This document shows positions 40,779 through 52,686 of a DNA stretch of 64,000 nucleotides, piece by piece (position 1 is the first letter of the stretch; each line of letters opens with the position of its first letter). Under the pieces are notes generated by a model that ran no database searches, was not told the DNA's origin, and was given only the letters and a program-made list of their open reading frames with translations. The position numbers and the translations under genes were made by a program. Origin of the DNA: Amylostereum areolatum (lineage: Eukaryota; Basidiomycota; Agaricomycetes; Russulales; Stereaceae); assembly GCA_012932865.1 (NCBI GenBank), contig SAXG01000060.1, positions 186,001 to 250,000 of the forward strand, written 5' to 3'.

Positions 40779-41769
40779 ACACCACCATCGCTTCCGAATC
40801 CTCCCCCCGTGCCACCACTCCAGACTTCCCTCTCGGCTTCACTCGTGGAGCTAACCCAGGCGAGTACTACGCCCTCACCCTCGGTGGACGACGAACCGTA
40901 CATTGGACACACGACGACGGAGTCACTGCCCAGTGGTACTTCAACGACGAGGAAGGTTTCCCTTGTCACGGTTCGCCCTTTTGCTCCGCTTTTTCCTTGC
41001 TTTCTCGCGCTATCTGATCTCACACCTGTGGATCAATCCCCTCTGATGGCATCGCTGATATGCCCCTTGGTCTGTGCACATCCCCTCCCTAGTATATATA
41101 GCTGGCCTGTATGTATCTAGTTCCTTAGTCTTTCCACCTAGTCTTTACCGGCTTAGAGTGCAATGTACTGTTCTCCCTTTGTTCCCTGATTCCCCCTTCC
41201 TCTGAGCCACTGCCTGTGTCGCGACTTAGAAGGCTATTTGGATGCATTCCTTAGTCGGTCGTTCTTGACATCCCTTACGTCGAACAGACTGATATCGACA
41301 TTGTGGCGCAGGAGCACGACCGTATCTATGACCCCCAGACCCCCAAACGAGAAGAAGTCACCACTGCTCCTCAAGAAGAAGGCTCCCCTCCACCTCCACC
41401 GCGACGAGACCAGCCTTGGTCTGTTCCCCTTGGTATCAGATTTGACGAGCGTACAAAGAAGTGGTACGCCTACAAGAAGAACGGACGCGCAGTCGTAGAG
41501 TGGTATCCCAGCTTCTACGACACAGACGTTGATCGTTGGACCTGGGCCACAGGTGAAAAACCATTCCTCTTAGACGAAGAACTCAAGGTCGCTGCAGAAG
41601 CATTCTACAGGATCACTCTTGCACACAACGAACGTGTCGCGTCCCTCCGCAACACACTCGCAGTCCCCCTGCCCCCCTCTACCCCAGGCTCCCCAGCTGT
41701 TCAAAGTCCCCATCAGTCCCCTGCAACTCCTGTTACCCTCTTCCCCCATTTCAACCGCCCGCAACCACC
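40779..41769 (+). other. Conserved linker between ORF0 and gag, split by a solo LTR
   Basis: Protein-like sequence without an in-frame ATG: PLGFTRGANPGEYYALTLGG ... QWYFNDEEGFP before the LTR, YVEQTDID ... KWYAYKKNGRAVVEWYPSF after it. It matches the linker of element D and, around PLGFT and WYF, that of B2. In this decayed copy the linker is not in the frame of gag. Confidence 0.6.
40964..41270 (+). repeat. Solo LTR (307 bp) with perfect target duplication
   Basis: TGTCACGGTTCG ... TCTTGACA, flanked by TCCCT at 40959-40963 and 41271-41275. Removing the LTR and one repeat restores the linker reading GFPYVEQ, which aligns with QPYVEE in element D. A TATATATAG box lies at about 41093. The family differs from the other LTRs in the window. 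Confidence 0.9.
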
Positions 41770-42804
41770 ATGTCTCAACCAGCCTCGACCACCCCCACCC
41801 CCTCCACCGGCGAGATAGGCGTTAAGCCTAAGCCATTCACCGGTGATCGCAAAGAGTTGCGTCACTTCAAAAATGCTGTCCGCATGTTCCTTAGGGCAAA
41901 CAGCAAGAAGTACGCAAGCGACGATGACCAGATACAGCTGATGTTTTCCCTGATAGAAGGCTCAGTTGCCGGCGTATGGGCAGAGCTGTGCCAGGAGGAG
42001 ATCCTTGATGCTGAGGATAACAAGCCAGCGGGTACGACCACTCGTACGAAGTGGCTCACCCTCAAGGAGGTCCTCGGCCAATTCGACAAGGACTTCAAGC
42101 AGTTTGACGAGACCATCACCTCTCAGAATGCCCTTGCAGACCTCAGGCAGGGCGACCGCCCCGTGCAGCAGTACATCACTGAATTCGAGTCCCTCCTCCC
42201 ACGCTCAGGATTCCAAGGCGAGTCCGTTCTCTACTTCTTCAAAGAAGGATTGAACAGTGGCCTTCGCAAGGAATGCGAGAGGACTTGGCCGCTCCCTACC
42301 ACTCTTGACGACTGGAAGGTTCGTGCATGCGCGCTCAATGAAGCCTTTCTCCGCAACCGCCGGCTCGCATCGCCTGCAGACCGGAAGCAGAAGACCTCGT
42401 CATCGACCACTAGCGCATGACCCTCATCCTCCACCAGCAGTGGACCGCGTGTTGGAGCAGTTAGCACCCAAGGAGGACGTCCGGGACGTCTCACTGATGC
42501 TGAGCGCGAGCGCCTGCGCAAGGAAGGTGGTTGTTTCCTCTGTTGCCAACCAGGTCACATGCTATGCGACTGCCCAAACAAGGACTCGAGCAGTGGAAGA
42601 CGTGTAGGAGCGTTGGAAACTGACTCAAACTCAGGAGTACCCTCCGCGCATGCCCCCTTGTCCCCTCAAGCGGCAACAACCTCAAATGCAGATCCAGTCA
42701 AGGAGATGTCAGTCCTGATCAACAAGATGAAGAAGTTGGGCAAGGAGGAGTGTGAGGAGGCCGCGGCGATGTTGAAGGATCTCGCTAGCGGTTTGGATTT
42801 TTAG
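41770..42804 (+). pseudogene. gag: gag of element C with one nonsense codon
   Basis: ATG in a favourable context (ACCATG). A capsid-like region is followed by an in-frame TGA at 42418-42420. The same frame then continues to the zinc knuckle CFLCCQPGHMLCDC and ends SGLDF before TAG at 42802. The single stop is consistent with a C-to-T change of CGA. Confidence 0.82.
42795..42801 (+). promoter_or_regulatory. -1 frameshift heptamer, element C
   Basis: GGATTTT read as G-GAT-TTT directly before the gag TAG; pol is in the -1 frame and open across it. GGAUUUU is a known shifty heptamer in red clover necrotic mosaic virus. Confidence 0.6.
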
Positions 42805-42818
42805 AACACCCCCCAGTC

Positions 42819-45800
42819 GTGTCGTCTGTGGGTGGCAAAGGTTTTTCTATGACATCGTCAAATCGTTTCTCTGTACTATCATCCATGCAATCCAGTGAGC
42901 GTGTTCTTCCAACCTGCTTGAAACTGTCAACGGTCACGAAGAATAGGCACACGCCCTCCATATTGCTAGATGTCAAACTGATTGGACGAGTCACTGGAAG
43001 AAAAATCGATGCTGAAGTGCTGCTGGATAGCGGTGCTGAAGGCATTATTATTAACCGAAGATTTGCAGAAAAGAAAGGGCTCTCGTTGGATACCCTCGAC
43101 CGCCCATTCCCTGTCCGCAATGTAGATGGGAGAGAGAACATAATGGGATGGGTACGTCATTCGACTACCCAGTGTGTTCACATCTATGCGCAATCCACAG
43201 AATCATATCATGAAGAAACAGCCGAATTCTTTGTCACGGATATCAGTGATCATGACATGATCCTAGGAACTGACTGGTTGAAGGAGCATAACCCAGAGAT
43301 CAACTGGGATGGAGAAGAAGTCGACATGACACGCTGCCCACCCACTTGCGTCCTACACAAACCTCCGGTCAAGAAGCTTTGCATCAAACCGGAACACCGG
43401 TCTGGGCCACAACCACCCATTGACGTCGTTGAAGCTGATGAGGTTGAAGTTGAAGAACCTCGTGTCCACACGGTGACCAACCACCCAAGCAACACGAAGT
43501 ACGTGATCCCTGCCCACCGTGTACAGCATGCTCGTGTTTGCTCTCCACGCCGTATACCTTCAGGTGCAAAGTGGTTCACAGAAGATGACGACGAGCAGTC
43601 GGACATTGTTCTGGCTTCATGGACCCAAGATGGCCTACGTGCTGCGGGAGTCGTAAAGGAAGTCACCCTCGAACAACTAGCACGGGAAGAACAGTCCAAC
43701 GACCTCGCCATACGTGCCACCTTCACCAAGGTGCAACAGCTTGCGGAACAGGCAGCTGATGTCAAGACAAAAACATTTGAAGATATGGTCCCTGAGCAAT
43801 ATCGCTCGTTCAAGTCGGTGTTCGACAAAGCTACGTCTGAACGTCTCCCTGAGCGACGTCCCTGGGACCATGCTATTGACCTGAAGCCAGACTTCCAACC
43901 AAGGGCTTGCAAGGTGTATCCTTTGACCCCATCCAAGCAGCAAGAGCTGGACAGCTTCCTCGATGAACACGTCAAGAAGGGCTACATTCGCCCATCAAAA
44001 TCATCTATGGCGAGTCCCTTCTTCTTTGTCAAGAAAAAGGATGGGAAGCTTCGTCCTGTACAGGACTATTGAGCATTGAATAAAGGCACTGTCAAGAACG
44101 AATACTGGCTCCCACCCATCTCCGAGCTTGTCGACAAACTCAAGGGTGCCAAGGTCTTCTCCAAGACGGACGTCCGCTAGGGATACAACAATGTCCGTAT
44201 CAAGGAAGGAGACGAGTGGAAGGCCGCTTTCAAAATGAACCGCGGGCTGTACGAACCTCTGGTGATGTTCTTTGGCCTTATGAATTCTCCTGCAACATTC
44301 CAGGCAATGATCAATGAACTTTTCAAGGATCTCATCGACAGTGGCAAGGTCGTCATTTACATGGACGACATCCTTGTCTTCACAGAGACACTCGAAGAAC
44401 ACCGTGAACTGATGATGCAGGTGCTGCAACGCCTGAAGGACAATGACCTCTTCCTCAAGCCAGAGAAATGTGTCTTTGAACAGGATTCTGTTGAGTACCT
44501 TGGCTTGATTATCTCGCACGACCAGATTGCTATGGACCCTGTCAAGGTAGCAGGCATTACGGAGTGGCCCACCCCTCGTAACGTCAAGGATGTCCAGTCA
44601 TTCCTCGGGTTTGGAAACTTCTACCGTCGCTTCATCAAGGACTTCTCCAAGGTTGCACGCCCCCTGTTTGAACTGACCAAAAAGGACCATCCATGGAACT
44701 GGACTGCAGAGTGTCAAGACGCCTTCGCTGCCCTCAAAGCTGTGTTCACCTCATCCCCTGTCCTGATTCTCCCTGACCCGTCGAAACCGTACTTGGTAGA
44801 AGTCAATGCCTTAGACTTTGCAACCGGAGGCATCCTCTCGCAACGTGGCCAAGATGGTCACCTTCATCCTGTTGCCTACCTGTCCAAGTCGCTTACTGAA
44901 CCGGAACGCAACTACGACATCTACGACAAGGAACTGCTGGCAATCATTCGGGCACTTGAAGCTTGGCGGCACTATCTGGAAGGCGCAACTCATCCAGTCG
45001 AGATTTGGACAGACCACAAGAACCTGGAGTACTTCAAGGAAGCACAAAAGCTAAGTCGTCGACAGGCCCGCTGGGCATTATTCCTCACGTGCTTCGATTT
45101 CACACTAACGCACAAGCCGGGCCTTCGCCATCGACCAGATCCATTGTCCAGACGCCCTGACCTTAAAGAGGGGGTCGAGAACGACAACAAGGAACGTGTC
45201 CTCCTAGATCCCAAGTACTTCTGTATCCGCGCTACTCGGTCGCACACTGTAACCACCATAGGCGATGCTGACCTACGCCGACGCATCCGAGATGCGCGCA
45301 CCAAAGATGCTGAAGTTGTACAAGCCATGGACACTATCCTTCGCAACGGGCCACGATCGCTTGTTAAGGACCTTCAAGAATGGAACCTGGAAGACGGGAT
45401 GGTTCTGTTCAGAGGGAAGGTCTATGTACCTGCAGACATCGAGCTATGTCGTGACATTGTCAAGTCATTCCACAACTCACCAATGGCAGGACATCCAGGT
45501 TGCCACAAGACATATGAACTCCTCAGCCGAGAATACTGGTGGCCAGGGATGTCGGTCTTTGTACGTGACTATGTTGAAGGATGCGCTATTTGCCAAGCAA
45601 CCAAGAACCGTCCCCAGCACCCCCATGTCGACATGATCCCTAACGCCGTCCCAGAACGCCCATTTGAGGTGATCACAACCAACTTTGTCACTGATCTGCC
45701 TCCCTCGGATGGATATAATGCTATCTGTATGATTGTAGATCGCCTCTCCAAGGCCATCTGCATTGCACCGTGCACCAAAAAAATCGACAGCAATGGCACC

Positions 45801-46810
45801 GTCGACATCTTGCTGGACCGTGTGTGGCAACACTACAGGCTGTGGAAACAGATGATCTTTGACCGCGGCCCACAGTATGCAAGCAAGGTTATGCAGGAGA
45901 CTTGCGCCAAACTCGGAATCAAGGCTTCAATGAGCACAGTGTACCACCCTCAAACGGATGGTGAAAGCGAACGGGCGAACCAAGAGTTCGAGCAGTACCT
46001 TCGGGCATTCTGCAACTATCAGCAGGACGACTGGGTGAAGTACCTCCCCTTTGTCGAATTTTCACACAACATTTGTGTTCATTCAGCTACAGGTCGCGCC
46101 CCATTCGAGCTGCTTTACGGTTTCTTACCGACAATGATCCCCTCTGTCAACCCCATCTCCAAGAACCTTGCCGTCAAAGAACACTTCCAGCACCTTGAAG
46201 AAATACGCAAGGAATTGCAGGCCAGTCTTGAAACGGCACGCAACCTGATGAAGCGCTACAATGCGACTCGACACAGGAAGGAGTGCGTTTTGAAGTTGGT
46301 GACAAAGTCTGGCTGGATGGTAAGAACCTGAAGACCACACGTCCAAAAGCTAAGCTCACAGCAAAACAACATGGCCCATTCACCATCACTGACGTCCTCG
46401 GACCAGTGACTTACCGCCTTCAACTTCCCCCTAAATGGTGTATCCACCCTGTCTTCCATGCCTCACTTCTCTCAGCGTACAAAGAGACGGATGCCCATGG
46501 CCCCAACTTCCCTCAACCGCCTCCAGAACTGATTGATGAAGACAAGGAGTACGAGATTGAAGCCATCCTCGACTCACGACCCACACGCAACAAACGCGGC
46601 ATTGAATACCTCGTCAATGGCTTGGATACCCCGACTCTGAGAATAAATAGAGACCGGCCTCTGCATTAACGCATGCCAAGGATGCTATCGCTGAGTTCCA
46701 CCGCCTTCGTCCCAATGCCCCGCGATCACTAAAATCAGTGGGTCTGACCCAGGCCGAATTTGTTGCATCCACGATGGACGATGAACTTGCGCTCCCGGCA
46801 AAAGCGCGCC
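42819..46810 (+). pseudogene. pol: pol of element C, multiply disabled
   Basis: Protease (LLDSGAEGIII), reverse transcriptase (YMDDILVF), RNase H, integrase and a damaged chromodomain can be followed. Disruptions: TGA at 44070-44072 where element D has CGA; TAG at 44178-44180 where D has TGG; a frameshift near 46290-46320; and a second change in the chromodomain (VKW region reads VNGLD). RNase H has VNALDF instead of VDASDF, and integrase TNF instead of TDF, so catalytic aspartates are lost as well. Most changes are C-to-T or G-to-A. Confidence 0.88.
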
Positions 46811-46825
46811 TTAAAGAGGGGGTAA

Positions 46826-47197
46826 TGTCACGGATCACCTCAATCCTTTCCCTTTTTGTTGCATCATGTTCAGTCACATGATTACATTTCCCATCACATG
46901 ATGTCGTCAGCCTGACTCCTCTTATCTTTCCATCTATGACATCATCGCTCCGGACCACGTCCTCCCCCTTCCTTTTCCTTATTGTTCTCTCCCACTCGCA
47001 CCATTCTCGCATCATCGATCCTGTACATATATAAGGCTCTCCTCTGCGTCCCTTTTCCTTAGATCGTCCTCTTCGTTCTCCACGTACTGCTTCGGCCCTA
47101 CGCCTGGACTTGGACCCTCTCCTGTCAATTCATCCTCTTTTCTCTCTCTCTTTGGGTGACTTGGGTGATCTGCCAGTCGCTGGACCGATCCCTAACA
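46826..47197 (+). repeat. 3' LTR of element C (372 bp)
   Basis: TGTCACGGATC ... CCCTAACA, preceded by the polypurine tract AAAGAGGGGGTAA (46813-46825). The head resembles that of element D's LTR (TGTCACGGATCGC), supporting their kinship. Confidence 0.88.
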
Positions 47198-47587
47198 ACG
47201 AGGTGGACTTTGGGAGTGTCCCAAATTCAACTAGCATCGCAACCCTCAACACATTGCGTGCATGTACTGATACTTATCTTTGTCCCCCCGCTAATCTCGA
47301 TCGTATCCAGCCGCTGCCAGCGCCACGGTCACAACTCCGGCCACGCCTACTCCAACTTTGTCCACAACCAGTGCTGCTCAGGTGGCAGCATCCACATCTA
47401 CTAGGGCTAAGCAATCTCCACGCCTTTACACCCCTGGAAAAAGGGATACAGCTAAGTATGTTATCCTTAATTGTCTATTTGGCCTCTCTGCTCATCCTAA
47501 GGCTCCAACTGTATAGTTTATGTCTAGTGAGATTAAGGTAGCTAGATAGTATACTATACTAAACAGTAAACAGACAGTAGATAGACA
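47198..47587. other. Non-coding flank
   Basis: No supportable gene. Contains GGTAGCTAGATAGT at 47537-47550, repeated exactly at 51342-51355 next to an LTR. Confidence 0.4.
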
Positions 47588-47939
47588 CATCAGCAAAACT
47601 CTGAGTACTTGGGGTGAACTTGGACTTGGAGCAAGCACCTTAGGCTTGGAGATTTACCTTGGAGGCACTTTGCCTTGGAGTCAAATAACTTGAAGCTTTG
47701 GTAAAATCAATGGAGCTTGGAATTGACCTTGGGAATTTAGTAGTTTACTTAGACACTTGCAGTTTTTGTTAATGCCGTCTACATCACAAAATCTCAAGTC
47801 TCGATGGATGCCAAGTCGGGAGTTCTCGCGACTTTGTGAAATAACGACATAAATAGTCATGTGATTCATCATTTTTGTTGACCTCGACGCCGTGTCGTCC
47901 CTCTTCTCTTTGTCTCCAACCATGACCTTTGTTGTTGTC

Positions 47940-48720
47940 GTGGACCGTTGTCGTTGTCGGCCCTTGCATCATCATTGTCGCCACCGCCCTCGTCACTGTG
48001 TCGCCACCACCTTTGTCCTCAATGCCTCGTCACCACGTCGTCAACACCCTCGTCTCAACGCCCTCACCACGGCATCATCAACACTCTCGTCCAACACCCT
48101 CCTCAACGCCCTCATCACCGCGTCGTCAATGCCCTTGTCACCACGTCCCCACCGCCCTCGTCACCGCGTCCCCACCACCCTCATCCTCAACACCCTCGTC
48201 ACCACGTCCTCAACACCCTCGTCTCAACACCCTCGTCAACGCGTCCCCCACCGCCCTTGTCACCGCACCCTCAACGCTCTCGTCCACCACCCTCGTCAAC
48301 CGCCCTCATCCACCGCCCTCGTCACCGCCCTCGTCACCGCGTCCCCACCACCCTCGTCTCAACGCCCTCGTCACCGCGTCGCCACCGCCCTCGTCACCGC
48401 GTTGCCACCACCCTCGTCCTCAACGCTCTCATCACTGCACCCTCAATGCTCTTGTCCACCACCCTCGTCCACCGCCCTTGTCACCGCGTCCCCACCGCCC
48501 TCGTCACCGTGTCGCCACCGCCCTCGTCACCGCATCCCCACCACCCTCGTCCTCAACGCCCTAGCCACGGCGTCATCACCGTGCCCCCACTGCCCTCGTC
48601 TCAACGCCCTTGTCAACGCATCGTCAACGCGTCCCCCACCGCCCTCGTCACCGCGCCCTCGACACTCTCGTCCAACACCCTCTTCAACGCCCTCGTCACC
48701 GGGGCCCCACCGCCCTGGTG
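47940..48720 (+). repeat. C-rich minisatellite (CCCTCGTCACCGCGTC-like units)
   Basis: Units such as CCACCGCCCTCGTCACCGCGTC and CCACCCTCGTCCTCAACG recur with variable length and substitution. All three plus-strand frames are open for hundreds of bases because the units lack stops; I do not regard these as genes. Confidence 0.8.
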
Positions 48721-49599
48721 CTCCACCCTTGATGCCCCCATTCCCAGTGCTCTGTTCTTGCATCCTGGTGCTCTGTTCTTGCTGCTTTGGTGCTCCATCT
48801 TTGCTACCCTGCCCCACTCCCCTGTTGTGTAGCTGTACCTACATCCTGTGTAACACATGTACCCAATCTATAGAATGATGAATAATGATTTTTTTCAACC
48901 CTAAAATGTGTGCACAAAACAACTTGGATGTGTCTTGTGAGCTCCTTGTAGAATCTGAAGCTACTTGAGCATGTCCTTGGGCATCCAAACCTAGCTTGGG
49001 GCTCCTGGATAACAACCTTTATGGCCTTGAGGCTTACTTGCCAAGTGGGCCCAAGGCTCCCCCCAAGGCAAATGTGACCTTGGGCCAGTAAGTGACCCGG
49101 CTTGGGCAAGGCACATGTTACTTGGGGCTTGGGGCCTTGGGGGCCTTGCCCAACATCAGCAATTTGACACATTTTGTTGGGGCTTGTTTGAGCCAGTTGA
49201 GGGGTTGGTAAACCACCAAAACAACCTAAACAGCCCAACCCACCAACCTTCCCCCAGGGCATGTATCATTGGGGGGTTGGGCCAACTCATGGCCAACTCA
49301 AGCATAACCAGACCTCAAGCTAGCTACAACCCTCCTAAGTAGTACTCAACTATCCCAGAATGCATTTAATATCACTCAATTTTCACAATTTTCATGGTTG
49401 GTCATTTAACACACTATATTATTGCACATAGGACACATAGAGATGTCTACCTAGCAACAGTATAGTACCTGTACAGATAGTGGAAATAAACATGAAGAGA
49501 AAGATGGGATGACCAAAACACAGCAACAGCGGACATGCTACTAGCATGGACATCAGCAAACAGACCCAGATGCAGATACACAGCCATACCGGGTGGCGA

Positions 49600-50500
49600 G
49601 GACAATGACGTCAGCAGTGAGGACATCGGCGGGTGGGGGGGACGTCGGTGGGTGGAGGGAACACTGGAATGATGAGGACGGTGGCGGTGGCGTGACGAGG
49701 ATGTCGGCGGGTGACGAGGACGTCGGCAGATGGCGAGGATGAGGACAATGGCAGGTGGTGAGGACATTGGCGGGTGGTGGTGCATGCGGGTGCACACGCA
49801 CATGTGTATGTGTGCAACGTGCGCGCGTGCGCAGGCATGCCCATCAGAAGCGGATGCACGGACAGGTGCGGGTGTGCGCGACGGGTGCACGCATACAAGC
49901 GTTGACAGCCAACGCGTGAGGGGGTGGGTGCACAAGCACCCTCGGGCGCAGGGGCAGTGCATGAACGCAGGTGCGGGCGGCACGAGCATGGGCACAGGTG
50001 GACGTTGGTGGTCACATGATGAGGATGTCATTAGCTGGGAATGTTGGCAGGTGGTGAGGATGTTGGCAGGTGGAGGGGACACTGGCAGTGGCGAACGACG
50101 AGAACAAAGTTAGTCAGGTGAGGCGGAGCAGTGAGATTATGGCGCACGCAGTGACGAGGACGTTGACGGGTGACTAGGTTGGCGAGGTTGGCGGGTGACG
50201 AGGGTGATGAGGTTGGCGGGTGACGAGGGTGACGAGGTTGGCGGATGACGAGGGTGGTGGCAGAGGATGCAAGGGTGCAGAGTGCGAGGAAGCCGCCGCC
50301 ACCGCATGTAGCGACCACGGCGGCAGCGACGACGGCAGCTGCGGCAGCGACAAGTGGCGGCGGCGGCGGCGATGAGTGGCGGTGGTGGCGGCAGCAACGA
50401 GTGGCGGTGGCGGCGGCGGCAACGAGTGGCGGTGGCGGCGGCGGCAACGAGTGGCAGCGGCGACGAGTGGCGGAGGGGAGAGGATGGTGGTGGTGAGTGA
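49600..50500 (-). repeat. G-rich minisatellite, inverse of the C-rich block
   Basis: Units such as GACGAGGATGTCGGCGGGTG and GACGAGGTTGGCGGGTGACGAGG, then GTGGCGGCGGCGGCAACGA words near 50350-50470. The reverse complement resembles the CCCTCGTC units of the first block. Confidence 0.75.
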
Positions 50501-51355
50501 GTGAGTGACGTGTCGATGTGGCAGACGAGTTTGAATGAGGAGAAAAGTCTCACGGTATGTGTGGCTTTAGGGCAGGCCTAATCTGCCTTTCAGATCAAGT
50601 CTTGATGTGCTCAGGGAAGTTGATGCCGGTTGCTAGGTCCAGCCGAGTTGCCGGCGGGTTCGCCAACTCGGTCGGGCCGGACAACTGATCAAACTCGCTA
50701 ACTACATCAAAACCGTCGGCAACCCTTCAACAAAAAGTGCCCACTTGCTGATGAAGGGACCCAAGGCCCTGTCAAGTACTCAGAGTTTTGCTGATGCAGT
50801 TTAGACAGTTGATGCATCATTGCTGAATTGAAGTAAAGAAGTCAATGTAGAGTTTAGTACACATAAGCTCTGAGATAGTCCTAGCCTTGAGTAATGAGCA
50901 CACATCAGTACAGATGTGGTGAGCATCTGAGAACAAGCACTAAATGGACACCAAGGTAGCAGGAATTACTAAAAAATCCTAGGCCATGCACACAACAACC
51001 AGAAAGTGGTCCTTATGTTTATATTTATAGTTATAAAGTGCACATGAATAGAACAAATAGATCATATATCTTCCACCATTTTAAGGGGTTCCGAAGGTTT
51101 CCATATCCCCCCTCATTGGCCTTCTAGCAATTGAGTTCCAGTACCTCTAGAGATGTGAAGATGGGTGCTGGGGAGATAGCTGAGATGGCTGAAAATATTG
51201 CCAGAGTTGGGCATGGGTGTAATGGGTGTAGTGGAGGCTGATAGCTTGCACTGGGTACCACCTACGGGCATGCCACATGCTGCCACTTCAGATAGGGTTT
51301 ACTGTCTAGTATACTCACTACTTACTGTCTACAGCTGATGGGGTAGCTAGATAGT

Positions 51356-51813
51356 TGTCATGAACGGTCTATAATTTTCTTTTTACTTTACATCGGTTAC
51401 ACGCTTTAGGACTTATCGACTTATCACCGGTCCGGCTCCACCTTGGCCCGGACCCGGCTCATCTATATCCCGCCCGGACCCACGTGACTCATCTCGGTCC
51501 GGGTCTGACTCCTTTCTCTTGACTCATGCTGTACAATACTGACTCATGCTGTGCTCTTTTACATACGACTGCTTACTTATACTTGGTCTGCTTACTGATC
51601 ACCGTGTATTGGTTGCTTACCTAAGTCTCTCTCCTCTTGTGTATATAAGGCTCGCTCTCGCTGTACATATTCCTTATCTCGAGCTAGTCAATTCTACCGA
51701 CTTTGCTTGCTTTCCCTCGTCTGTCGCCGTGTCTGATCGGCTCCCCTCTGTCGTCCTCATCTTCTAGTCAGCTGTGTTGTAACTTGGTGCTGTCGCACTA
51801 GTCGTTGCTGACA
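51356..51813 (+). repeat. Probable 5' LTR of element B2 (458 bp)
   Basis: TGTCATGAACGG ... GTTGCTGACA with a TATATAAGG box near 51641; second copy at 36116. The flanks do not match each other, as expected if this is the 5' LTR of an element whose 3' LTR is elsewhere. A later CCCTGACATTGTGG at 51961 could be an alternative LTR end; homology with the 36116 copy stops at 51813, which I prefer. Confidence 0.7.
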
Positions 51814-52284
51814 TAAGCTCGAGATCTGTTTACTCTTGCACCACCCTACGACCGTCCCTACGTACTGTAGCGTAGTAGTAGTAGTACCCGTCTGGTACTG
51901 ACCTTGTCCTTCCCCCGTGCCGCCCTAGACCGTTGCCCCCAGAGTACGCGACTCGTTACCCTGACATTGTGGTCGTGCGCACGTATACCAGTGCCGGCTT
52001 GACGTTTCCTCGAAACGTTACACCTACTCGAGACTCTCCAATACCAGGAGTTGAAAGCTCAGAGGTGACAGTAGAAGGTGCACCTTTGGTGTAGGAAACG
52101 AGTAAAAGCAGCGAAAGGAAAGCGGTTTAGGAAGTCTTTGGGCTCGTGTCCCCTAGACGAAGAGACAGCCAACAGGTCGAGAAGACTGAGGCAGACCGTC
52201 TTGCGATCTCATAACAGAACCACCTTCCCTCGACAAAATCTTCCCTTGCCGCACAGAGTAACCATTTCGACTGGGGGCTCGTGC

Positions 52285-52686
52285 ATGGAAGATTGGCGCT
52301 CGCAAGTACAAGAATTCATCCCCATCAGCCACAACGCTATCATCTCCCTCATCAACGAATCTAAGGACCCTTGGGCCTGGCACAATTGGAAGGTCGCCCT
52401 CGGCGTAGAAGAACTTGAAGACTCCGTCATAGACATCCACTTCTATTGCCTCAAAATAAGCGAACAAGGAAACGGAAACCTCTACGTCTACTCCTTCCCA
52501 TACGTCACCTACCGCTACAAACTCGAGCAACCCCCAAAGACCTTCTACGCGCCCAACGAGAAAATACCAGTGGACACTCGACACACCCACCGCCTCCTTA
52601 CACCAGGCAACACCCCCAGCCCCACACCAGAGCCAGAGGTCATCGACCTCACCCAGCCAGAGGTCATCGACCTCACCCACTTATAA
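52285..52686 (+). CDS. ORF0 of element B2
   Basis: 133 aa from the only ATG between the LTR and gag. The ATG has T at -3, a weak context, whereas the gag ATG has A at -3 and G at +4. The protein has a folded-looking N-part (AIISLINESKDPWAWHNWKV; FYCLKISEQ) and ends with a twice-repeated PEVIDLTQ/PEVIDLTHL, then TAA. VIDLT has the form of a SUMO-interacting motif (hydrophobic core next to acidic residues), here in tandem. No sequence match to ORF0 of C and D is obvious beyond position and size. Confidence 0.6.
   Translation: MEDWRSQVQEFIPISHNAIISLINESKDPWAWHNWKVALGVEELEDSVIDIHFYCLKISEQGNGNLYVYSFPYVTYRYKLEQPPKTFYAPNEKIPVDTRHTHRLLTPGNTPSPTPEPEVIDLTQPEVIDLTHL

Larger units (their letters stand above)
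39806..47197 (+). mobile_element. Ty3/Gypsy element C, complete but decayed
   Basis: Two LTRs (39806-40169 and 46826-47197) enclose ORF0, linker, gag and pol in the same order as element D. It contains nonsense codons, frameshifts and catalytic-residue changes. Another family's solo LTR is inserted in the linker. The flanks show no target-site duplication (ATCAC versus ACGAG), suggesting recombination or decay. Confidence 0.88.
47588..50796. mobile_element. TIR-bounded non-coding element with two opposed minisatellites
   Basis: A perfect 24 bp inverted repeat (47588-47611, starting CATCAGCAAAACTC; reverse complement at 50773-50796) encloses 3.2 kb. Inside, a C-rich minisatellite (about 47940-48720) and a G-rich one (about 49600-50500) lie in opposite orientation on either side of a unique centre rich in CTTGG words. 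ORFs here are low-complexity artefacts of the repeats. No transposase is seen, so if mobile it is non-autonomous. Confidence 0.5.

Noticed and set aside
47892..48878. ORFs of up to 328 aa in all three plus-strand frames
   Set aside because: They are read from a stop-poor C-rich minisatellite; the composition (Pro/His/Arg/Ser) follows the repeat unit and no frame stands out.
49447..50553. Minus-strand ORFs of 134-211 aa
   Set aside because: Same cause: the complementary G-rich repeat lacks stops. No domain or splice structure.
47537..51355. The 14 bp direct repeats GGTAGCTAGATAGT as a target-site duplication
   Set aside because: They are too long for Ty3 or most DNA elements and do not sit at the ends of the 24 bp inverted repeats; the second merely adjoins an LTR.
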